Shown here piece by piece: positions 19,842 through 31,190 of a stretch of 64,000 nucleotides of DNA. The notes under the pieces were generated by a model. It made no database searches. It was given only the letters and a program-made list of their open reading frames with translations, and was not told the DNA's origin. The stretch spans positions 15,769,072 to 15,833,071 of the forward strand of contig OW285189.1 of assembly GCA_935421135.1 (NCBI GenBank), in the 5' to 3' direction. This DNA comes from Bugulina stolonifera (taxonomy: Eukaryota; Bryozoa; Gymnolaemata; Cheilostomatida; Bugulidae). The position numbers were made by a program, and so were the translations under genes. Numbering within the stretch: position 1 is the first letter of the stretch; the number at the start of each line of letters is the position of its first letter.

Positions 19842-20177
19842 TGCTATATATATGTTACCAGTAAATGTGTTAGCATTATAACAAAAGCACAGCTACTGCC
19901 TAAAGTAATTAGGGCTTGCGATTGTTCTCGTGTGAAATCTGTAGATATTGTATGCTCTATTCCAAATCTATACCTCCATTTGCATTGAAAACCAATATTA
20001 GTTGCCCATATATATATCAATACGCGCTACCAGATATAGGTCAAAGTAGTTCCAGGTAAAGCGGAGTCACACACTGTAAATTGACAGCTCTCTGTTTATA
20101 TTTTCCCAACATTTCATTGGTCTGTGCTTAACACCACTGGCCAATAGCATTGAATGTGTGCAAATGACTATTTCAGC
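19842..20177. promoter_or_regulatory. Shared divergent promoter region of CNOT3 and WDR91
   Basis: Only 336 bp separate the CNOT3 start codon (minus strand, 19841) from the chosen WDR91 start (plus strand, 20178). Both promoters and both 5' UTRs must lie here unless further upstream non-coding exons exist. A CCAAT-type ATTGG/CCAAT pair is present around 20117-20144 (CATTGGTC and GGCCAATAGC). No TATA box can be assigned with confidence. Confidence 0.6.
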
Positions 20178-23100
20178 ATGACTTCCGGTTCATCAAGTTT
20201 GGATAACTTAATAAAAGAATATCTTATTTTTAAAGGATTTGTACATTCTGCAAGGCAATTTGATGCAGAACTCAAGGGTGATAAAGATAAAGGTTTTCGA
20301 GTGAGATTTTACGCTTTATTTGTATCATACATGACAAGTTGGGCTAACATCAAAGAGGGAGATTTCTACCCGCGTGAGACAACCCTCACCAACTCTGCTA
20401 AAATAAATGTCTTTTAACAATGAGCACCACACTATATGGGTTATCTGCTGTGGGCACACTTCTCAGTTACATGTAGTTACAAACTAAGCAGGTGAAAATT
20501 GTCTTACTTCAAGTACAAATAGGTGTACTAGGTTACTGCAAATACTAGTACATGGAGTTGTTTGCCCACACAAAACTAGTGAAGACAGGCTAGGTCCAGG
20601 ATTACCAAGTCTCCTTGATTCTGTAGGTGACTCCCTGATTTTCAACTCAAATTCTGGCACCCACCCAAAATGGACACCCCCCCCCCACCCAAATGCTAAA
20701 TCTTCCTGATTTTCATCAGTCGAACTTGGCAAGCCTGGCTAGGTCTCAGACTAAGGCAACCATGATGTCTCATAGAAGTGTGAAGATAATATAAGATAAA
20801 ACAATAGAGTATTAGTTTAAATTGTTGCAATTAGTTTAGAGGCTGTCACATAACTCACATTACATATACTGACTGTTTGTAACCAATCTGGTCACTGTTG
20901 TGTTTTGAGGCGATTTATTAAAGACCATGAAGGAACATTAATTACTATCTGATACTGTGTATGACCATGAGATACTACATGTATAATCCATCCATTTACT
21001 ATCTATTGCCAAACAAACAATAGTTCTTCACTTATATAGTTGGAGAGACTAATAAGACTATAAGCTTTCATAGCATTAAAAAACAAGATAGCTCCAAAGC
21101 AAATTATGTCATATAACATTAGATGCACAAGCTGATATCTGAGTTAGTTAATACAAGATAGGTGTGAAACATGAACATGTATGGGTACTGACATTTTACA
21201 CAGGTAACATGACCATTACAGCACTATACAATGACTACTGTCTGAACCCTGGGCATGCATAAGTTTACAAAGCACAGCTAGTATTGCATGCTTGATTGAA
21301 CACACGCCTAGGATGGGTGGGTGCCTATAGCAGCCCCTAAATAATCATCAAATAATAGCAAATGAAAATTATTATTGACTAAGTCCCAAACCGGGAGGGC
21401 TTGCAGGAGCTTGGGAGTTTGCAGGAGATTAATTGTGAAAACGGGAGGGTCCCGGTGAAACCGGGAGAGTTGTCATGTATGATTTGTATGCTTTAAGCTA
21501 TTTATATGTTGTTAATATAATATTTTAAAAGGTGCCATGTCGTGTTAAAAATTAATTTTATTTGATGTTAAGTAGATAAGGTTTTTTCAACTGAATTCCC
21601 CCACCCCCACTGAGACCCTCGAAACAAGTAAAGGCGTGGGAACAATGATAAGTAAAGAACCACCTTCGCCTATTATTATTGTGTGTCCTGGCTGTGCTAA
21701 GTGCTCCAGGCACTAGTTCTAAGTGGGAACCTGACCTAGACACCTCTAGTCAATTCTAGAAATTATAAGAGAAGTTATAGATAAAGTAAAGATGTTATGT
21801 TACTGTATTGAGAGCTATCAGTAGACTGAAGAATGCAAGAAAACGGTGCTCTATTTATATTAAATTTACCTCACCTGGACTAGCACAATCACAAAAGCCA
21901 GAGATGTTTGCACATGGTTTTTTGCAACTCAGTTTTGCATGGCCAACTCTTAGCTGGCTCTTCAAATCACAAGTCAGTTTTTTAGTGCCTAATCAAAACT
22001 TTGATGTTGCAAGTTAAATTTTTACATGTCCCAAACAAGTGTGTATCAGGTTGCCTAAATCAACTACATGTAGCCTACAGTCAAGTTACAATTCACTTCT
22101 TTTCTTGCAGATTTATTGGGCTATTAATTAAGTTTTAGGGTAATGTTGTGACTAATTTGTGCCAGAAATGCTCATTTTGAAGCCAAACGTCACTGTTTTG
22201 GTGTGAAATCTGTTATGATTTCACTAACTTTGATTGTGGTTGTCCATTGCAATACAGCTTTCTGAATGAAAACTTAAGTTACACAAGAGGTTCCCAGGGG
22301 TACATTTTAGAAATCTAGAGGTTACAAAGCTAGTTATCAACTTAAAACATTTTTGACAGTGATTTTCTGTTATAGACTATCAGTTATGAATTATCATTGT
22401 CTATTACTGAACTGCACATCAATTGGCTCACTGATGCAAATGAAACTTATCATTAATTAATCGATAAATAAGAATTTTATATAATACTGCATTTATTTAC
22501 CTGTTTACGTGACGCATTTTGATAATGTATACAAGTCATGTAATATTAGTCAAATTAAACCAAAGGTGTCCTTGATTAAACACAGTTGTGCAAAGGGGTA
22601 TGTTGTTTGCTAGAAGGGGGTACATTGTTTGCTACATGACTGCCAAGGGGTAGGCTACTGAGGCTAAAAAAGGTTGAGAACCCCTGAGTTACACAATAAG
22701 GTGTGAGTTACACAATAAGGTGTGAGTTAAGAGTCTTTGGTCATAGCCATAATTAAATCATGAGTCAAGTTGTAAGCTTTTCATAGACCATATAATATTA
22801 AAGTCATGAGTCAGTTTAGTGAACCACAAACGTTGCTTGAATTAACCTCAGTATGATATCACTGGTTATAACAACTGTATAAATATAAAGATGACTAAAG
22901 ACAAGGTTTTGTAAAACATCAAGATTCATGCTCATCTCATCTGCACATCTCTCAAAAAATTTGGTTTGGTATAAATTAATGTTTTTTCGATCAATTGTTT
23001 TGAGGTTTAGATAGCCTGACCCGAATTATATGCATATTTATTGTATTTTAGGCCGAGTTAGTGGTAGAACAGCTCGTCTCCTACATTACGGCTCAAGACC

Positions 23101-26100
23101 TGTCAAACCTCAAAGATTTCTGGTCCTATCTGGATTGCCGGGTGTTTTCACGACTCGAATTGAGATATCACAATAGTACCAAACGGTTATATTTTAGCCT
23201 CTTAAAGTATTATGTGGTTTATGCTGCTACAAATAACAGGTATGTAGGCCTGTTAATATGTAGGCTTAGTCTACTTTGTTTCATAAAAGCTTTGTAATTT
23301 TTATATAAAATTTCTAATTGGTTGAATAAGATTTTAGTCTATGTTCCTTTCTCACAACAAATTATTTGATCAAATTAATTACTGTTTGACTAGTTGTTGT
23401 TGTTTTCACGATTTTTCAGGCAGGATAAGTTGTCCGAGTTTTTCAGTAAAATGGCAGTTGAACTGCAACAACACACAGAATGGAAAGATTGGTTTGGTAG
23501 GTCCATAATTCTGCCTAGTGATTGTCATTTTGGAATATATATTGAAATCCATCTAGTTTCTATCGTTTTCTTGTAAACACGCGGTAGACATTCAATCATT
23601 TTGTTTAGCGTGTAATTAAATTACTTGTTCACTAGTTACACGTTACGTTATTTTTCCTGCATATTGTAGGTTTGGTAGAATTATGTCATAAAGAATTTTC
23701 ATATATATTCATATTTTTTCCTCTCCCTCTTTAGCCTTACCATTCATAAGGAACCCCGAAACCAATGAGATGTTTTCAACATATTTTACGAGACAGTGGC
23801 AAGAGGCTTTACAACTCTCCCTATTCAACTATATAAGCATAATATTCCAGTCAATGCCTGCACCTTCTTTACTGGACGTGCAGAGATCCACTTCAACCAA
23901 CAGCAAGGTGACCAATTAGCTGTAGGCTGACTTGTGTATGGAATGGATTCACACTTTTCAAACTATTCATAATGTTGCATTTATTGCAGTTTTCCATTTG
24001 TATGCTGTGCATACAGTAGCTATAGCACCTACATTTTTATACATTGTACATGTATATGTATAATGTTGGTACAGACCACTGGACATTAGTAATAATAACA
24101 ATAGGAATATGATTATATCATTTGAATTACTTGAATTTTCTTCAATTTCTCTAACAGGTAGAGGACAACCGAAGGAGGTCAAAGGTGCCCTTGTTGAGAG
24201 GCTCCACAGACATGGTGGATGACTTTTATACACTGACACAGTATGATTTATTATAATATATAACTCTTCAAACTATATTATATAATATGTAATATGAATC
24301 ACCAAATGCCATATACCTTGTACATTGTGTATTATGTTCTCTACTTTCTCTACCATAGCAATTATGTATACTGTTACCATGGCGATTATGTATAATGTTA
24401 CCGTAGTAATTACGTATACTGGTACTATTGTGATTATGTATACGGTTACCATGGTGATTATGTATACTGTTACCATAGTGATTATGTATACTGTTACCAT
24501 AGTGATTATGTATACTGTTGCCATAGTAATTATGTATACTGTTACCATAGTGATTACGTATACTGTTACCATGGGGATTATGTATGCTGTTACCATGGTG
24601 ATTGTATTTTAGGAGCATCCCTTTGGAAGATCCTAATCTTGCTAAACAGAAAAAATCTATTGTAGCTAAAGGTATCGCTAAGGTCAAGGGGCAGAACTCA
24701 GCCTTAGGTATGGCTTATACTGCACACTTTTTGCTAGTAGAAATGGTTAAATCCGTTTGATCATGCTAGATGCCAATGAAGTTTTCTACTAAGTTTCATT
24801 AGACCATTAATTGTCACCAATATTTAACCAATCATGTTTCTTATGAACAGCGGGCCGTACAAAGGCTAAAACCTTTGCTGCCTCGACTAATGCTGCTGGG
24901 TCAACCTTGACCTCTACACCGTTACAGCCTCAGTCTGTGGAACCAACAAAGCCTCCTCCTCCGTCACTACCAGCTTCTGACACTACCGCTGCCACCAATG
25001 TTAAACCTAGAAAACCCATGGACCATCATGAGATGAGACAGGAGTTGTTCTCTCTTCCTACTAACAACCGTGTAAGTATTTTATATAATAAAATAAAATA
25101 TTAAATGCATGGTTTTAATGGCTTCATTCTGCAACATCATTAACATTAGAAGTGGGCTACACCAGTCGATCATATTCATAGTATTATTTATATTTCTCTC
25201 TAGTTCTCAGGGTACTTATGATAATACATGTATTTGAACCAATATCTTATAACTCTACTCTCAAATTGCAGGCTACTAGGTGATTATTCTACTTTCAATT
25301 ATATTCAGAAACCTTGTTTTGTAAGTGTTTGCCACTAATTGACTATAATTATTGGTAGTCTAACATAGCCTCAGTACCAGTAACAGCTCCCACCAGCCTG
25401 AACAGCAACCAGAGAGAAGAAGAATTATTACAGACTTCCACTACTTGGCCGGAACACAGATATGGTGAATATCTATATGTATAGTAATTATAACTGTGTG
25501 GTGTCAATGAGTGCACCCGACCCTAGTATTCTATAGGCCTACAGAAAGACTGCATTGTTCTAGCTAGCTAGCATAATATTAATGTAATATTTTGAAAACA
25601 ACCCGAGTTGTCAGTATATATTAGGCACATGTAGCCGAGTGGACGTGTGCCTACATCAGTCAAACAGGATTATATACATGTATATTTATATAAAGAGTTC
25701 TATAGACTTGCATTATGTGTATTTGGGTATAAAATAATTTTAAATCTAGGCATTCATTATTACTAGAAATTCTGCAATGTGCAAGAGTACAGTCATGTAC
25801 CACTGACATCTAGACATATTGCTGTTATTTAGATGGAGACTTTGTGCTTAGTGGACATCATGTATATGATGAGCATAATAACTCTATAACTCACGCTAAG
25901 TTCAGTCGGAGTGGGAATGTCATAGCCAGTGCTGACATAGATGGTGTCGTCAAGTAAGTATTTACTTTGTTATTTGTAATGGTGTAATGGTTCCATTGGT
26001 AATCTGCATTAGTAATCTACAGTAAAAGAGGAAATTACTGGTCTACATCTGTTTTAAGACTTTGTTTGAGATATCTCTTGGAGTTGTTGTCTCAATAGAT

Positions 26101-29100
26101 TACCAGGGGGGGTAATGGTATGGAGTATGAGAACGCAACTTCAAAATTATAAGGATTTTGAGATGAAATTCAGAAAGAAGGCATTTACTTTGTTCTATTT
26201 TTGATTAAATATATTTAACAGCACATTACTTATCAAACTCTGCAGTGCAATAACTTTCTTCAAGGTGTTACCTGATGTGTGTTTATAGAGTATGGACTAA
26301 AGCAGCGGTGCCTTCCACTGTTGCTAGTGTGATATCCAAGCACCATGTGCTAAGTCTTGAGTTTGTGGACCATTCTGACACCTTGGTAAGTACTGTATGT
26401 ATATGTGCACCTTGGTAAGTACTGTATGTATATGTACACCTTGGTAAGTACTATATGTACATGTACACCTTGGTAAGTACTGTATGTATATGTACACCTT
26501 AGTAAGTACTATATGTATATGTACACCTTGGTAAGTACTATATGTACATGTGCAACTTAGTAAGTACTGTATGTATAGCGTACACCTTGGTAAGCATTGT
26601 CTGTACTTTTACATGCAATTTTTTTATGACTTGTATATTAGAAGTGGCTGGTTTGGTTTCAAACCTATTCAAATGTCTGCAGTATAAATTTGTGTTGAAA
26701 TAGGAATGTGAAATTGTCCTCCTCTGCAAAGGCTAGTATATACCCATTTATGATAGATACAGATCTAGATCTAAAATACTGTAGACCTAAGCCATGTTTA
26801 TTATGAAATATTTTAGCTTTTGATTGGGGGCAAACCTGGACATGTGAAAATATTTGAGACTACTACTAAGAAATCTTTGAAAGATCTTCTAGTGATGGAA
26901 GAACTATCTGGTACAAAGTATGTTCTAGAACATTCCCTCTATGTCTACTATAGTTATACAGATCAAAGTAACTAGATTTCAATGTACATTGACATCTAGT
27001 CTACTATGTCTACTATGTCTACTATGTCTACTATGTCTACTATGTCTACTATGTCTACTATGTCTACTATGTCTACTATGTCTACTATGTCTACTATAGT
27101 TATACAGACCATAGTAACTAGATGTCAATGTACATTGAGTCTGAAGGAACTAATATCTAACATCTAATCAGTATGGAGTTCTGCTGTTTTAATTACACCT
27201 ACATGTATATGCAGAGTCATTGTATACTAATGCATACATCAAGTTAACTGAATAAGATCAGTAACACACAATTTATATGTTCATATATCTATAGTGTACA
27301 CTCTACACTGTCAACATGTGCTACCATCTGGCATGTGTTTAAATATAGTTTATCTGTAGAGTAAGTTAAAAGATTTTTGCATAGTAAAAGACAATATAGT
27401 TTCATAAATGTCTGAAGACTGTTTATTTTATGTTCTATAGAATATCGGATATGACGGTAGATGAATCGGGAAGACATTTTGCTTGTTCTTCATTAGTCAA
27501 TGGTGCTAATTCTGGTAATGTATCCACATGGGACATAGAGCTAGGAGAAAGACAGGTATGATCTCACTATTAGATCGGCTGGAGTTATCTTTTCTTTCAC
27601 TGCTGTGTTTAAAATACTCGACATGTTATTGCATTGTAGTACGTTTTAATCATGCACCATATTAACCCATCTCATATAAACATGTATGTATAATAAGTAT
27701 TGCCTACTACCTCAAAAATACACATTCCAGTTTTAGGGCAAAGTTTACACAAAATGGCAGACATAATACTTTTATTGACTTAGTTTTGGTAATTAGTATA
27801 CAGTTTTAGCAGTACAAACCTGAATGGTGTTCACATTGAGATGCCTTTATAATACACAAATTTTATCTGCCATCCTATCCACAAAATGTCAACAACATTT
27901 CTATGATTTTAACTGAGAACAGTAACATTGAATAACATTTGGTTTGTTGTTTTCTACAATGGTCATGTATTTAAAGTAAACTGTTTCTCATACTAGTTAT
28001 TGTAGACATGATGCCTATATAACTTCTTGTGTTTCTTTTAGTTCACTCATGATGACGAGGCTATTCAATCTGTGCAATATTTTAGTAATGGAAACAGTTT
28101 GCTGCTAGGCTGTGTGGACGGTACAATCAAAATACTGGGTCAGTCAAGTCTTTAGCTAAACATCAGCATTAGTATTTCCCTTTACTCCAATGTATAATGT
28201 AGCGTTGTGCTGGTCAGTAGCTTCACATTGAATACTCTTGGTCTACGCTGTCAGTAAACCTTATAATTTGGAGTTATCCCTCTCTGTACTCGTGAATGAA
28301 AGCTTCCACCTAGTCTCAGTACTCGCTATGCTTCTCAAGAATTTATGGCATCCGAAGTCATGCATGGTTGTAGACAATGACATTAAGTTAAGTTTGGTGT
28401 TTGTTGCAGATATACGGCAGAAAGTAACTTGCAAATCATGGAAAGCTCATTCAGGGAAAATCTACTGCATGCAATTGTCCAATGATAGGCAATCTTGTTT
28501 CACTATGGACAGCGACAATACTGTAGGTCTAGCAAGGATGTATTATGTAATATTTAGGTACTTTGAAATCTTAATTAATTCAATTTTTTATAAAGTTTTA
28601 GTAACATTGCACATTGACTTGTTTGTATATTATAATACATCATTAGCAGGTGTACTATTGCTTATACAGGTGTCACAGTGGAATCTCTCCACTGGTAAAC
28701 TGCTTCAGTCATTCTCTGTACATGACGGTGCGGCTGGTCCTTATGTCTTCTCTCAAGCCCACAACCACAAGCAGATACAAACTCCCAAAGATAAAGTTTT
28801 CTCCCTCAACGCCAAAAATACACATTTTCTAACATGCCACAAGAATAGTGCATTGATATACAAGGTATGAATATCTGAAGTTAAATTCTATTTATGCATG
28901 CACATGTACATATATACATACATAACATATACATACATGTACATACATAATACATGTATATGACTGATTGTAACAAGTGCTTGCTGGGAATAGTCTTCAA
29001 TATCTATATTTTTTTCAAGTCTTAATTCTCTGCAGTCTGAATTGTATTGTGTACAGTGTACTTGTGAATGTGTTCAACGATTAATTCTGTTGGCTCTGAA

Positions 29101-29508
29101 TTTAGTGATAACCAGAATTGATTATCTCAACGAGGGCTGACAACTTCACATAATTTATATTACATCTAATAATTAATATAGACATGTTGTCTAGTATACC
29201 ACGATCTTAAGCACATCAGCTGTTATTAATAGCATATTCCTGGCTACATGTACATATAGTATGGCTGTTTCATCCTTTGGACTATATTTGTTGTTGTAAA
29301 AGCATGTGCCTACTGATGTAGAAATTTAGAGTTATCTTCTCACACAGAACTGTTTGACTTGTAGATTATAGATGGGGAAGCTAAGCCAAATCTATCTCTA
29401 GGGTCACACAGGGCACCTGTGGTAGCAATAGATTGGGCAAATGGTGAAACGGACACCTGTTTGACAGCTGACATGTTAGGACATATTAAACTCAGCACTC
29501 TGCTATAA
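20178..29508 (+). CDS. WDR91: WD repeat-containing protein 91
   Basis: An endosomal Rab7 effector that, with WDR81, restrains the Beclin/PI3-kinase complex and promotes early-to-late endosome conversion. Sixteen coding exons: 20178-20300, 23052-23239, 23420-23496, 23735-23907, 24158-24240, 24613-24707, 24851-25071, 25359-25464, 25833-25953, 26289-26385, 26817-26917, 27441-27555, 28042-28138, 28410-28522, 28670-28864 and 29365-29508. They give 682 aa in phase; human WDR91 is 747. The N-terminus has the LisH-like [21 protein letters not shown], then [14 protein letters not shown] and TEWKDWF. A Pro/Ser/Thr-rich linker (about 215-355) follows, then a C-terminal WD40 propeller with blades such as [16 protein letters not shown] and [13 protein letters not shown]. 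An upstream in-frame ATG at 20154 would add eight residues. The exon-10 donor sits at the start of a donor-bearing minisatellite. Confidence 0.95.
20586..20740 (-). repeat. Dispersed repeat copy A
   Basis: Read on the minus strand, this segment shares ordered blocks with 35127-35250 on the plus strand: CAGG-TGCC-AGTT, then AAAATCAGG, a G-rich GGTGGGG block, TTGAGTT-AAAATCAGGGA, and GAATCA-GGA-GACTT-G. It is an interspersed repeat of about 130-155 bp with unknown class. Confidence 0.5.
22285..22686. mobile_element. hAT-like miniature DNA transposon (non-autonomous)
   Basis: The right end is AAAAAGGTTGAGAACCCCTG, whose complement CAGGGGTTCTCAACC is a typical hAT terminal sequence. The left end AAGAGGTTCCCAGGGG is an imperfect inverted match. 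The eight bases AGTTACAC lie immediately outside both ends (22277-22284 and 22687-22694), the expected hAT target-site length. The 402-bp interior has no transposase. The right-hand duplication is part of a further tandem copy (AGTTACACAATAAGGTGTG twice at 22687-22724). Confidence 0.65.
24351..24606 (+). repeat. 24-bp minisatellite next to the acceptor of WDR91 exon 6
   Basis: About 10.7 copies of a 24-bp unit (landmarks GTGATTATGTATACTG and TTACCATG) fill the end of WDR91 intron 5 up to six bases before the AG at 24611-24612. Because 24 is a multiple of three, both strands stay open through the array, producing spurious repetitive reading frames. It is not a coding sequence. Confidence 0.9.
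26380..26600 (+). repeat. 29-bp minisatellite seeded on the WDR91 exon 10 splice donor
   Basis: Eight units carry GGTAAG or AGTAAG donors with GT at 26386, 26415, 26444, 26473, 26502, 26531, 26560 and 26590, so the spacing is 29 bp six times and then 30. The first is the real exon-10 donor. Each unit includes the end of the exon (ACCTTG) followed by GTAAGTACT, so the repeated segment straddles the exon-intron boundary. Reading on from exon 10 reaches an in-frame TAA within the second unit. Confidence 0.92.
26940..27150 (+). repeat. 9-bp tandem array flanked by direct repeats in WDR91 intron 11
   Basis: About ten to eleven copies of TCTACTATG occupy 27001-27096. On each side lies a copy of a roughly 50-bp segment (from CTACTATAGTTATACAGA through AATGTACATTGA, about 26945-26993 and 27091-27139), differing at few positions. 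The array thus sits inside a larger direct duplication. Confidence 0.85.
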
Positions 29509-31190
29509 CCTGCACCCACCCGTATCTCTATGACAGCTATGGCATACTGTGAGCTTTTTCTATGACACATCTACCCATAGGCTATGCAACAAAAACACGC
29601 CATTTTATTGGCAGGAAAGTTGATCGGTGCTACACTTGTAGGAGATCAAAGTGCTGGTAGTTGTCAAGATAATTCCGTGTATTTTTACTTTGAAAATGGC
29701 CAACTACTGAACAAGAACACTGCACTGTACAAAGATGTATGGTAGGGTTGTTTCCAGGTGCATTTTTCTTCCATTTCAGCAGGAGGACTAGCCGTGATAC
29801 TGTTTTTATAGTCAGTATTTCTCTAATATAATCAAACTACTTTTCTATATTTAGTATATCCTAGGTAGGCTGTCATTTAGGTTTTGACCTTAAAATTCTA
29901 TTAATTGATGGAAACTGTTGTAAGACTCATATGGTGCTATTCAATATTATTGCCACAATTTTAAGTATTTCTTTTTGTCTGTGTAATTGTCATCATTAGT
30001 GACTTCCCTTCTATCTATGTTTTTAATCTTTACTCCAAGAAAGGAATCAGCTGTTAGCTCTAGGTTGTACAATTTATATATAATTCATATTCTGTAAATT
30101 TATATACTGTAGGTAACTTAACTTGACACTGGGTTTTATAAATAATCGTTTAAAAGAAGTTGATAGATACTAGTACAACTGTTTCATGGTAACAATCACG
30201 TGGTGCACAATATACTGTAGATTGTGATTTATTGAATGAGATTAAACTAATTCCAGAATACAATATAATAGTCCTTTCTCAAGCAGTCATAAGTGCGAGT
30301 CATGGATCATAACTGTGAATCTTGAATCACAAGTGTGAGTCATGAATCACAAGTGTGAGTTATGAGTCATAAGTGTTGGTCATCCATGAGACAAATTCTA
30401 AATAAATCATATAATCTGTATTTTATTCTAAATTTGTATGATATAATCTCTAGGTTTACTCTAGCCACGTGCAATGTAACTTACCAGCACCAAAATCACC
30501 CAATCCAACTAATTATAGATAAAAAAATGAGGCAAATAATTCTAAAATGTTCTTAAACTTTCAATTCTTTACAGAATATCACTCTGTACAAGTTAGCAAT
30601 GTTGTAGCAGGTTTGGTATAATGATTTTATCAATGCCTGCACAAAGAAAGATGTACAAAATACACTGCCAGCTAATTAACAACATCAAAAACGTACCTAC
30701 TGAGAAAACTCAACTACGGATAGGTGTTGGAGTGGTGAAGAAACATTCAACAATGTAATAATATTACTGCTAAGCTCTTACGATAAAAATATTGGTAGTT
30801 ATTAAATAAATAAGGTGAATTGATGCTTTCAAACAACTGAATATTTATAGTCCTTGCCGTGCTACGTATAAACTTCATAATTATTCTATGAATGTACAAG
30901 TATACCAAGATATTAATTAAGGGCTAAGTAGGAGTTATCAGTACACAACAGGTTGGAAATCCAAAGAGCAATTTACTATACATGTATATTCTTCATGCTC
31001 TTTGGATGGGATTCTTGGTCAAAAAACTCAAAGACAATGTAACATTCTATAAGAATGAGGAATCTACGACCATGCATAGCAAGTTCTTTATTTGACACTT
31101 GAATTTCACAACGGTAACCATTTTGTTTGGCAAGGTGCCAAGCGATTAGCTGTTTAGGACCTTTAATGATACCCAAGAATAGTCTTCCTG
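29509..31190. other. Convergent intergenic region between WDR91 and the Kv4 gene
   Basis: The left part must hold the WDR91 3' UTR and the right part the Kv4 3' UTR. An ATTAAA variant signal is present at 30241-30246 on the plus strand. A short degenerate repeat of about 20 bp (GAGTCATGAATCACAAGTGT-like, four to five copies) lies at about 30295-30380. No other gene is visible. Confidence 0.45.

Larger units (their letters stand above)
20301..23051 (+). other. WDR91 intron 1
   Basis: A 2.75-kb intron. It contains a copy of a dispersed repeat (about 20586-20740, including a run of ten C), a CCGGGAGG-rich patch at 21389-21470, and a hAT-like miniature element at 22285-22686, all annotated or discussed separately. 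The remainder is AT-rich with no recognised gene. Confidence 0.6.

Noticed and set aside
24268..24687. Repetitive open frames on both strands in WDR91 intron 5
   Set aside because: They are a by-product of the 24-bp array, not conserved protein, and lie between two well-supported exons.
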